A DNA stretch of 12,710 nucleotides. Source: Firmicutes bacterium CAG:631 (lineage in GTDB: Bacteria > Bacillota_I > Bacilli_A > RFN20 > CAG-631). The notes beneath the pieces were generated by a model that did no database searches, was not told the DNA's origin, and saw only the letters and a list, made by a program, of their open reading frames with translations. A program made the position numbers and the translations under genes. How positions within the stretch are numbered: the first letter of the stretch is position 1; each line of letters begins with the position of its first letter. The stretch lies in contig HF998009.1 in NCBI GenBank assembly GCA_000433015.1, positions 1 to 12,710 on the forward strand, given 5' to 3'. Of this stretch, positions 5,956 through 12,710 are shown in pieces.

Positions 5956-8055
5956 ATGAAAAAGTATCAAAAGTTTTTATTGCCTTTAGTTCTTTTGGCC
6001 TTAACCGCTTGTACAACCAATGATACTGGTTCTTCTTCTAACTCTGGAAGTAGTGTTAGTAGTGGTGGAAGTTCTGAACCTGATATTATTGAAGTAACTA
6101 AAAAGTTTGAATTAACTACTCAAGCTGCCGAAGGATCTACGATTACAGTTTCTACAACAGCAGAAAATTCAGAATATGAAGCTGGAACTTTAATCGAATT
6201 TAGTGTCACAGTGGATGATGCAAACAAAGAATTAACATCTGTATTGGTCAACGATAAATTAATCGCCCCAACTAGTGGAAATTCTTATGAGTTTTATATG
6301 CCAAATCAAGACACAACCATTAAAACTGAAGTTCTTGTTTTAGGAGATGAAAGTGTTGTTACACCTAGTCCAGTTGATGCAGAATCTGTTCCTGAAACTG
6401 TTCAAGAACTTTATGAAGTTTTAAAAGCAAGTAAAACTGCTGAAAGTCTTTATTTACAAAATGCTTCCTATAGTAGTACTTTTGAAGAATCTTATGAAAG
6501 CTTAGATTTAGTAGGTACTGTTTATAACAATGATGTTGTCTTTATTGATGGTCGTTATTTACAATATGAATCTTCTGATATGTTATTTTATTTAGGCTAT
6601 GAAAAAGGCATTCAAGAAGATCGTTATTATAGTGTAGAAACTTCTACTCGTGTCACTTCTTTAGAACAATCAGGAACTTTACAAACTATAGTTGATGATG
6701 AAACACAAACTTTAACTAATAATCAAATTAAAGAAAGTGATGCAACAATTGAAGCTTCCACCGTTGGCTTTGTTGATCGTTTATTAGAATTAACTTTTTC
6801 AGAAACAGATAGCAATAGTTTTTTAAGTACGAATAGTTACGGATGGGTAGACATTACGATGAGCACTACTACAGACTCTAGTAATTTATTCTATACTGCA
6901 ACCGTTAATGCTGTTTACAACTATTCTAGTAGCCGAAACTATATGGTTTCTTTAGATGTTGTTATAGATGGTGATAATTTTGTAAAAAGTGCTGATTTCT
7001 CTTATGAGCAATATGCCGAAGATGATTGGGATTCAGAAAACAATGTTGCTTATGATGATGCTGAACCAACTGCAGTTCAAAGCATTGAAATCGTTCAAGA
7101 AAGAAATTATCGTCACACGGCAAATCAAAAATTAGATTTAACACAACATGTCATGAATAACTATGATGTCGTTACAAGTTATCAATTAACAGGACAATCT
7201 ACAGTTGTTGCTACAGACAATGTTGTTGAAAATTCAGGTCGTTTGACTTTTGCTTATCGTCAAACAGATAATAAACCGGTAATGTTTGAACCAACACTTG
7301 TTGGTGCAAAAGAAGATGGATTTATTACTTTTGATGAAGATGATGTTTATGTTAATCAAGAAGGAACTTTTACTTTGTTATTTGACAATGGTTTAGGAGA
7401 AATTAAAGAAGTTTCTTTAACTTCAGTACAACCAGCACCTTATAGCATTACAGCAACTCTTCCAGGAAATATCGTATACAATGGTGAAACCAATATCTTA
7501 ACTGTAGCGATTTCTCCAGCCGGAGCTGATCAAAGTGCAACTGTTACGAAAAATGAATCTTCTACTGGAGATGTCACAATTCAAGACAATCAAGATGGAA
7601 CATTTACTTTAACAGGTGTTACAAATGGTAGTGTCACTTTAGATGTTGCTTCTATTGTTAACCCAGAAATTAAAACCTCTATTACGATTAGTGTAGAAAA
7701 TGTACCAAATCGTGAAAATATTATAAGTTTCTTAACTACAACAACTTTACATGGAGAAGTTAGTGGTTGGGGTAGTCATTATGTTAATTTCAATTCAGAT
7801 GGATCAGGTCAATACGTTTGCTATGAAGGTTCTAAAGGTGAAGTTGTTGCATTCACATGGGAATTAACAGAGGCTTTCCAAATCGAAATCACCGTTGATG
7901 GCGATGGCGTTTCTGGTTATTATACTCTTGAAGGATTTGAAAATGTATCTGAAACTTCTTTAACTTTAATTTATAGTTATTATGGTTCTAATAAAGAAGC
8001 AACCTTAACAGCTACTGATTCTAAATTAGACCTTTCAACTGCAGAATTATCTTAA
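5956..8055 (+). CDS. Large multi-domain surface lipoprotein (lipoprotein 1)
   Basis: The gene encodes 699 aa from ATG at 5956, after AGGAG (5941-5945) with ten bases of spacing. The signal peptide ends in the lipobox LTAC with lipidated Cys19, followed by a Ser/Gly linker (about 20-42). Residues 50-130 resemble the bacterial beta repeat of the InlB-B type: an EAGTLIEFSVTVDD strand, then YEFYMPNQDTTIKTEV. A long beta-rich body (about 140-370) starts with a short helix (VPETVQELYEVLKASK). Ig/BIG-like segments follow (about 373-490 and 495-590), and a C-terminal beta module of about 110 residues (585-699) begins with a helix-like ENIISFL. That module and the preceding Ig-like strands line up with the end of the next gene product. 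There are no catalytic residues; an adhesion, ligand-binding or cell-surface role is possible. It is the first gene of a three-lipoprotein operon. Function unknown. Confidence 0.8.
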   Translation: MKKYQKFLLPLVLLALTACTTNDTGSSSNSGSSVSSGGSSEPDIIEVTKKFELTTQAAEGSTITVSTTAENSEYEAGTLIEFSVTVDDANKELTSVLVNDKLIAPTSGNSYEFYMPNQDTTIKTEVLVLGDESVVTPSPVDAESVPETVQELYEVLKASKTAESLYLQNASYSSTFEESYESLDLVGTVYNNDVVFIDGRYLQYESSDMLFYLGYEKGIQEDRYYSVETSTRVTSLEQSGTLQTIVDDETQTLTNNQIKESDATIEASTVGFVDRLLELTFSETDSNSFLSTNSYGWVDITMSTTTDSSNLFYTATVNAVYNYSSSRNYMVSLDVVIDGDNFVKSADFSYEQYAEDDWDSENNVAYDDAEPTAVQSIEIVQERNYRHTANQKLDLTQHVMNNYDVVTSYQLTGQSTVVATDNVVENSGRLTFAYRQTDNKPVMFEPTLVGAKEDGFITFDEDDVYVNQEGTFTLLFDNGLGEIKEVSLTSVQPAPYSITATLPGNIVYNGETNILTVAISPAGADQSATVTKNESSTGDVTIQDNQDGTFTLTGVTNGSVTLDVASIVNPEIKTSITISVENVPNRENIISFLTTTTLHGEVSGWGSHYVNFNSDGSGQYVCYEGSKGEVVAFTWELTEAFQIEITVDGDGVSGYYTLEGFENVSETSLTLIYSYYGSNKEATLTATDSKLDLSTAELS

Positions 8056-8067
8056 TAAAAAAACTGA

Positions 8068-8095
8068 ATAAAGTTGGGCTTTTGCTCAACTTTAT
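8068..8095 (+). repeat. 12-bp intergenic hairpin between lipoproteins 1 and 2
   Basis: ATAAAGTTGGGC (8068-8079) pairs along its full length, with one G-T pair, with GCTCAACTTTAT (8084-8095) around a TTTT loop. No T run follows on the plus strand, so it is at best a weak terminator. It may reduce read-through or protect the 3' end of the first coding region after processing, setting different levels for gene 1 and genes 2-3. On the minus strand a run of seven T lies five bases beyond the stem, but no minus-strand gene is nearby. Confidence 0.6.
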
Positions 8096-8131
8096 CCCTG
8101 TTTATATTTAAAATTTAAGGAGTGTTTATTT

Positions 8132-9967
8132 ATGAAAAAAAGAATTTTATTGCTACTACTACCCATGTTAGTTTTAGCCGCTTGTAATCAAACTACTGGA
8201 AATTCAAGTTCAAATAGTTCATCTCAAGAACCAAGTCCCGAAACCGAAATTAGTCTAGAAGGGTTCTCTAATTTATTAACCATGGATTTATTTGAACAAG
8301 AAGTTGAAAATTCAAATGAAGTTACTTTTTCAGAAGTTTATAACCAAGGCGATGCACGTATCTTAACAGCAAATGAAACCTTAACCATCTATAATGATGA
8401 AACTTCTTTTGCTACTGGCACTGAAAAAATGACTTATCCAGCTACAACGTCTGGCGGTCAAGAAACTTCTTATGAAGATTCTTACCAAAGAATTATTAAT
8501 ACAAAAACTTATGGTACTCAAAAAGTTTTCTATTATGTTACAGACTATGCAGATGGCACTTTACGTACGACATGGGCTGATTCAGCAAAAAGATTACCTG
8601 TTGTGGCATCGGGAGATGAAAGCCTAGATGGTGTTGATTATTTATTGGCATCTAGTGTACCTGCTCAATTGACCAAACAAGTTTCTTTACTAACCAATCA
8701 ATTCATTTCGACGTATTTACTTAATAATCCAGATGTTCAAATGATTCTTCCAAAGGTTGCAATTGAAACAAACAATGATACAACAACTTATTCATTAAAT
8801 GATTTTACTTATTCTTATACCGATGATGATAATTCAACTGTCACGGTATTAATTGAATTTGAAGTGGATGTCACTTCACAAGGAATTGTTCAATCCGAAT
8901 TACACTATCACACTACGCAAGTACGTGGTGAAGATCGTTATGAAGTCGATGATTTAATGACTTATAACATTAGTTATGGAACTAGAGCCTCTTCTTCAAC
9001 AAATACAAATTTAATTAATCCTGAAGATTATTTCTTAGAAGAAGTCAATGAAGTTAGAGCCTTTATCTATAATGATAGTTGGGAAAAAGAATATGTCGAT
9101 TTAAATAATTTACCTTTAAATGAATATATTACTTTTGAAGCCAGTGATTATGTTCCAGCTAAAGCTGTTGATTTACAAATGTATGCAACTTCTTCTACAG
9201 AACCAACAATTATTGCTACAAGTGGAGATGTTTTTGAAACATTAGCTACTGGAGAAGCAACGATTACTGTGGAAAGTGCAACAGGAGTTGAAAAGACTTT
9301 AGACGTTCGCGTTAACATGCAACCAATTTCAAGAATTAAATATAATGATGCTAGTAGTGACATTGAAACAGAAGTTGAAGGATCAACTACAACTCGTTAT
9401 ATTTATACTAACACAACTTATGATAGTATTTATTTAACCGTTTCTCCAACGGCTGCAAGTTTAGAAGATATTGAAATTGAAGTTTCTGATCCAACTGTCT
9501 TAGAAGTATCTATTTTAACACAAGGAAGCGACTTTTTAGAACTTCAATATGTCGTCAAAGAAAATAATGATACCCAAAGTGTATCCGTAACCTTTAGTTC
9601 TAAAGTGGACGAATCTGTTTTCACCACCATTACTTATCAAATTAAAAATCGTTTAACTCCAGAAGAAATGTCTGCTTATTTAATTGGACATACTTATCGT
9701 TGGGATAACTTATATGATGATTCATCTTATTCTATTATGACATTTACTGACGAAACAACAGGAACTATTTCTTACTATGATGGTGAAACTTTACTTCAAA
9801 CAACTACTTTCACCTATACATTTGATGGAGTAAACTTTAATCCTGTAATGGCTGATGATGCTTTATATGGATATAATAGTGGTGATTTAAAATTGGACGG
9901 AACCCAAATTGTCATGAGAGTCGATGAAACTTTATACGTTCATTATTATGATGTTGTAGAGGAATAA
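8132..9967 (+). CDS. Multi-domain surface lipoprotein with BIG-like modules (lipoprotein 2)
   Basis: The gene encodes 611 aa from ATG at 8132, with AAGGAG (8117-8122) nine bases upstream. The lipobox LAAC places the lipidated cysteine at residue 18, followed by an Asn/Ser linker to about residue 40. A beta-rich body (about 43-300) starts with a helix (FSNLLTMDLFEQEV) like those in the two neighbours and includes long alternating strands. Two Ig-like modules follow. The first (about 305-395) ends in the BIG2-like pattern LATGEATITVESATG and a VRV strand; the second covers about 396-507. The C-terminal module (508-611), from LTPEEMSAYLIG, corresponds to the end of lipoprotein 1. No enzyme motif is visible. 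The stop is only 3 bp from the next start, so translation of genes 2 and 3 is probably coupled. Function unknown; a surface-binding role is inferred from the architecture. Confidence 0.8.
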   Translation: MKKRILLLLLPMLVLAACNQTTGNSSSNSSSQEPSPETEISLEGFSNLLTMDLFEQEVENSNEVTFSEVYNQGDARILTANETLTIYNDETSFATGTEKMTYPATTSGGQETSYEDSYQRIINTKTYGTQKVFYYVTDYADGTLRTTWADSAKRLPVVASGDESLDGVDYLLASSVPAQLTKQVSLLTNQFISTYLLNNPDVQMILPKVAIETNNDTTTYSLNDFTYSYTDDDNSTVTVLIEFEVDVTSQGIVQSELHYHTTQVRGEDRYEVDDLMTYNISYGTRASSSTNTNLINPEDYFLEEVNEVRAFIYNDSWEKEYVDLNNLPLNEYITFEASDYVPAKAVDLQMYATSSTEPTIIATSGDVFETLATGEATITVESATGVEKTLDVRVNMQPISRIKYNDASSDIETEVEGSTTTRYIYTNTTYDSIYLTVSPTAASLEDIEIEVSDPTVLEVSILTQGSDFLELQYVVKENNDTQSVSVTFSSKVDESVFTTITYQIKNRLTPEEMSAYLIGHTYRWDNLYDDSSYSIMTFTDETTGTISYYDGETLLQTTTFTYTFDGVNFNPVMADDALYGYNSGDLKLDGTQIVMRVDETLYVHYYDVVEE

Positions 9968-9970
9968 TCA

Positions 9971-10816
9971 ATGAAACTTGGATTTAAAATTCTTTGCGCA
10001 TTATTATGCTTTGCATCTTTAAGCGCATGTGATAAAAGCAAAAACTCTTCATCGATTTCATCTTCAACTTCTACTACCACACCTGTTGATCCTAACGAAG
10101 AAACAATCGCTTCCTTAAATGCATTTAAAGAAACACTTTCTTCGTTAAATAAAGGTGCGACTGCAAAATCTTTTAATATTAGCCAAATAAATAATTATTA
10201 TGGCATGGAGATGGAAGTTGGAGAACAAGGAACGACAACAAAATATCTTGATGATTTTATACATACTGAATCAACGCAACAAATTGGTGATGTTACAATT
10301 GAAGGTGTAAAGACAGAAATTGGTATTACCACCGATAACTATCTTTATGAAATTCGTTATTTTTCTGAAGGAGATTCAAATAATGGTGTTCTCTTTTATG
10401 AAAATAACACCTATAATTATGGATATTTATTTGATTTTGATTTCACAAGTGAATACATCTATAACATCATTGATGTTACATTGAATTATTATCGAACACC
10501 AGGATTAAAATTATCATTAACCACTAATTATGAATTACTTGATTTAACTCAAGATGGAACCCATGTTCTTCAATATCGTTTTACTCGATATGGAAGCAAT
10601 GGTGTATCAAAAACAGAGGATGTACAACGTGATGATGAAATTCTCATTGAAAATGGAAAAATTACAACGGTCAAAACAACAATGTTATATGCTTTAGAAG
10701 ATGCTATCAACTATCAATATATGGAATCTTCTACAACTTATACTTATGATGAATTGACTTCTTATCCGTTTGAAAAATTAAATCCCGATGATTTTCCACC
10801 TATCACGAATTCATAA
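9971..10816 (+). CDS. Lipoprotein of the same operon, short form (lipoprotein 3)
   Basis: The gene encodes 281 aa from ATG at 9971. Its ribosome binding site, GAGG (9959-9962), lies inside the end of the preceding gene, which fits translational coupling. The signal peptide ends in the lipobox LSAC with Cys20, followed by a Ser/Thr linker (about 24-42). A helix (ASLNAFKETLSSLNKG) leads into a beta-rich body that corresponds in layout to the central domain of lipoproteins 1 and 2. The Ig-like and C-terminal modules of its neighbours are absent, so this is the minimal form of the set: lipid anchor, linker, beta body. The body has the look of LolA/LppX-like lipid-binding lipoproteins, but I cannot show this from sequence. 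It is followed directly by a strong terminator. Confidence 0.78.
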   Translation: MKLGFKILCALLCFASLSACDKSKNSSSISSSTSTTTPVDPNEETIASLNAFKETLSSLNKGATAKSFNISQINNYYGMEMEVGEQGTTTKYLDDFIHTESTQQIGDVTIEGVKTEIGITTDNYLYEIRYFSEGDSNNGVLFYENNTYNYGYLFDFDFTSEYIYNIIDVTLNYYRTPGLKLSLTTNYELLDLTQDGTHVLQYRFTRYGSNGVSKTEDVQRDDEILIENGKITTVKTTMLYALEDAINYQYMESSTTYTYDELTSYPFEKLNPDDFPPITNS

Positions 10817-10835
10817 ACAATCATTCTCAATAAAG

Positions 10836-10878
10836 TAAAAATCCAACATGGACAATTTTGTCTACGTTGGATTTTTTT
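10836..10878. terminator. Bidirectional terminator between convergent units
   Basis: AAAAATCCAAC and GTTGGATTTTT form an 11-bp outer stem. The inner arms GACA/TGTC continue the hairpin after a small internal mismatch. Seven T end at 10878 on the plus strand, and five T follow the stem on the minus strand. It lies 20 bp after lipoprotein 3 and about 40 bp beyond the stop of the minus-strand peptidase locus, so it can serve both. Confidence 0.9.
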
Positions 10879-10920
10879 ATCCGTTACAAAGGTAAATAAC
10901 AATAACTATTGGGGATTTAA

Positions 10921-11290
10921 TCAATAAATTTTATAACATAAAGCAGCATGATCTTCTTGTACTAAATCACTCGATTGTTTAAATCGTAAAGTATAGACTC
11001 CTTCTGGATATTCACTAGTTAATGTAAACGTAAAACTTTCATTTGGATCATAAGTTTGTACCGAATGTATCATTACATATTCTTCATTGGTACTATTATT
11101 TTTATAAATTAATGCCAAATCATAATCCGTACAAGAGGTTCCGTTTGCATTTCCATTCGCTTTAGATAGCCATGCTGCTGTTGCTCTAATTGTTTGATTA
11201 TGCAACAATACTACATTAAAGGTTCTTGTTAAATACACACTTTCTGAGTTATTAGTAATAGGAATGATATTGTTTATATAAGTCATCATT
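10921..11290 (-). pseudogene. S8 peptidase locus, segment D: C-terminal beta domain
   Basis: This segment encodes about 122 aa ending in TGA at 10921-10923. After MMTYINNIIPITNNSESVYL it continues into a beta domain with TIRATAAWL, TDYDLALIYKN and PEGVYTLRFKQS. This pattern (a strand ending in W-L/W-T, then [NT]D-[LY]-D-L) is that of the C-terminal beta-barrel that follows the catalytic domain in KP-43-like subtilisins. It has no catalytic residues. No start signal is present: the frame opens at a junction near 11290, where the sequence steps back 70 bp relative to segment C and changes frame. It is therefore the 3' end of a peptidase gene separated from its body by a frame-breaking repeat. 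If a full-length protein were made, this would be its C terminus. Confidence 0.75.
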
Positions 11291-11359
11291 TGTTCTTGTT
11301 AAATACACACTGTTTGAATTGTTGGTAATAGGAATGATATTGTTTATATAAGTCATCAT
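11222..11359. repeat. 70-bp tandem repeat at the segment C/D junction
   Basis: Copy 1 (11222-11289) and copy 2 (11292-11359) align over 68 bases with five mismatches, all in a 15-base stretch. The offset of 70 bp is not a multiple of three and shifts the frame. The mismatches show the copies are not a fresh duplication of one sequence; they come from two related genes or alleles. Confidence 0.9.
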
Positions 11360-12250
11360 GGATTCAAAATTGATTCTTCCTCCTCCAACATATTCATCAA
11401 GTCCCATTGTATTCCCTTCATCACTTCTGTCTCCATTATTCATCATCAATGCTAAAACATATTCTGGATGAATCGTTAAATCTGTTCTTTCTTCCATTAA
11501 TAATGCCACACATGATGCTACAATTGGGGATGAAAGACTTGAACCATTCAAAATACCAAATGGGGTAATTTCTATATTCAAACCTGGAGCTACGATATTC
11601 GGTTTATCCGGACCATTATTTACTTTATATTTTCTGTCTCCATTATTCATCATCAAGGCTAAAACATATTCTGGATGAATCGTTAAATCTGTTCTTTCTT
11701 CCATTAATAACGCCACACATGATGCTACAATTGGTGCTGAAAAACTTGTTCCGCTTTGATGATCAAAAGGATCAATCTTAATTGCCAATCCAGGGGCCAA
11801 AATATTAGGTTTGTCTGGTCCATTAATTTCTGCGTAAGCAGAAAAGGAAGCATTACTTGCATTTACTATTCTAGATGCACCAACACCAATAACATTATAT
11901 CCTAATGCTGGGTTGGCAACATAGCCTGTATCTTCTCCATTGTTTCCAACAGCAGCCACAATGGTTACTTTATAGGTATTGACTATATAATCCATATAAG
12001 CAGAATTGGAATCATAATTTCCAGTAGGATTGTCGTTACCATAACTTAAATTGATAACATTTACATTTCGATCTAACATCCAATCTATTTCACTAACTGC
12101 ATTCCCTGATAATTCTACACTTAATAATTTCGCATCAGGGCACATTTTGGCTATGATTGATGCTATCATTGTGGCATGTTCATCTATTGTTTCGATAAAA
12201 TACCACGGCATAATAATTATCTGAATTGCCTGCACCAACCGTAATGACAT
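11252..12250 (-). pseudogene. S8 peptidase locus, segments B and C: His and Ser regions
   Basis: The real homology runs from about 12206 (junction with segment A) to a frameshifted end at 11252; the first 15 or so codons before WYFIET are segment A read out of frame. Segment B carries the catalytic His in EHATMIAS (His codon 12176-12178, with HAT instead of the usual HGT), NPALGYNVIGVGA, and the canonical serine motif SGTSFSAP (Ser codon 11744-11746). It reaches MMNNGDR, then steps back in frame by 207 bp into segment C. Segment C repeats NGPDKPN, has a second serine motif NGSSLSSP (Ser codon 11537-11539), MMNNGDR again and YVGGGRINF, the usual end of the catalytic domain. The catalytic Asp is missing here and two serine regions are present, so this is not a normal enzyme. 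No ribosome binding site precedes the first Met. Confidence 0.8.
11426..11734. repeat. Near-identical 102-bp blocks within segments C and B
   Basis: Bases 11426-11527 and 11633-11734 (offset 207) match with only two mismatches in 102, then identity falls sharply through the serine-motif region. Both encode the stretch from the serine-side helix to MMNNGDR. The sharp change from almost identical to clearly diverged looks like a conversion tract between paralogues, or strong constraint on this segment. Confidence 0.85.
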
Positions 12251-12533
12251 TATACCCCAATGCTGGATTCGTTATATATCCTGTATCTAATCCTTCATTA
12301 CCACTAGAAGATATGATTGTTACTTTATAGGTATTAACTATATAGTCTACGTAAGCGGATTCTGAATTATAATTTCCTGTTGGATTTTTTTCTCCAAAAC
12401 TCATATTGATTATATTTACATTTCGATCTAACATCCAATCTATTTCACTAACTGCATTTCCTGATAATTCTACGCTTAATAACTTCGCATCGGGACACAT
12501 TTTAGCAATAACGGATGCTACCGTTGTGGCATG
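12060..12533. repeat. Diverged repeat of the His region in segments B and A
   Basis: The sequence at about 11850-12205 (segment B) recurs at about 12207-12560 (segment A) with an offset of 355 bp. Identity is uneven: from about 12062 to 12130, compared with 12417 to 12485, it is almost perfect, including an uninterrupted match of about 45 bases. The flanks, including the INMSFG/INLSYG and SSSGNEG/AAVGNNG stretches, differ clearly. Confidence 0.75.
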
Positions 12534-12710
12534 TTCAGTTACTGTTTCAATATAGTACCATTCATTTCTGACAGTTAAATCGATATTATTGAAATTACTA
12601 TGATCTTCATCGGCTATTCCTAAATCTAGTATTCCTATCACAATATCTTCCCCGGTTAAGGTTCCTGTATCGATATAATCAGCTACACCTATGGCTTCTG
12701 TTGCTTCTTC
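12180..12710 (-). pseudogene. S8 peptidase locus, segment A: Asp and His regions (5' end outside window)
   Basis: The frame is open to the window edge, so the start lies beyond 12710. It encodes an S8 (subtilisin-like) catalytic domain from just before the Asp motif: IVIGILDLGIAD (Asp codon 12624-12626), EHATTVAS with the His (codon 12531-12533), the helix after DAKLLSVELSGNAVSEI, INMSFG, and SSSGNEG for the oxyanion-region Asn. S8 enzymes cleave peptide bonds with an Asp-His-Ser triad. At about 12207, after GAGNSDNYYA, the sequence jumps back into segment B, 355 bp out of register, and the frame ends eight codons later at 12180. The catalytic Ser is therefore missing from this frame. HAT in place of HGT is unusual for the family but occurs in both copies here. 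Either a broken member of a paralogue array or an assembly join. Confidence 0.8.

Noticed and set aside
1..12710. CRISPR array, rRNA or tRNA genes
   Set aside because: I saw no regularly spaced short repeats and no rRNA- or tRNA-like sequence on either strand.
1..12710. Mycoplasma-type genetic code (TGA read as Trp)
   Set aside because: Several genes end cleanly at TGA with fitting protein ends and Trp is written TGG throughout, so the standard bacterial code fits.

Overview
The window looks like a fragment of a low-GC chromosome from a Bacillota/Mycoplasmatota-type (Gram-positive-like, possibly gut-associated) bacterium. The evidence is strongly AT-rich DNA, GGAG-type ribosome binding sites, SigA-like promoters, rho-independent terminators and three to four lipobox lipoproteins with Ser-rich linkers. 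TGA is used as a stop (for example at 83-85, 1589-1591, 2182-2184 and 10921-10923), so this is not the Mycoplasma code. I cannot name the genus.

Region 1 (1-1180): the window opens with the last 27 codons of a large serine recombinase, clearly richer in GC than everything after it. About 35 bases later an XRE-type regulator resumes in the middle of its helix-turn-helix. This looks like the end of a site-specific mobile element inserted into a regulator gene. About 560 bp follow without an intact gene. They hold a strong ribosome binding site in front of a two-codon ORF, a GNRA-loop terminator, a possible gene remnant and a perfect 13-bp inverted repeat.

Region 2 (1181-2631): a four-helix membrane protein and a small lipoprotein, both unrecognised, then about 450 bp that include a good promoter and a structured leader of about 200 nt.

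Region 3 (2632-5825): a likely transcription unit of a membrane-anchored ectodomain protein built from a tandem duplication of about 179 residues, an MscS-type mechanosensitive channel, a GNAT acetyltransferase and a strong terminator.

Region 4 (5826-10878): a clear promoter, overlapped by a perfect 11-bp palindrome, drives three consecutive lipoproteins of 699, 611 and 281 aa. They share a lipobox, a Ser-rich linker and a beta-rich body; the first two add Ig/BIG-like modules and a similar C-terminal module. A bidirectional terminator closes the unit.

Region 5 (10879-12710, minus strand): an S8 (subtilisin-like) peptidase locus that is not one intact gene. It is a mosaic of four segments, called A, B, C and D here in gene order. 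Each of three junctions steps back and repeats sequence (offsets 355, 207 and 70 bp) with diverged copies. Two offsets break the frame. This is either a rearranging array of paralogues or an uncollapsed assembly overlap; the sequence alone cannot decide.
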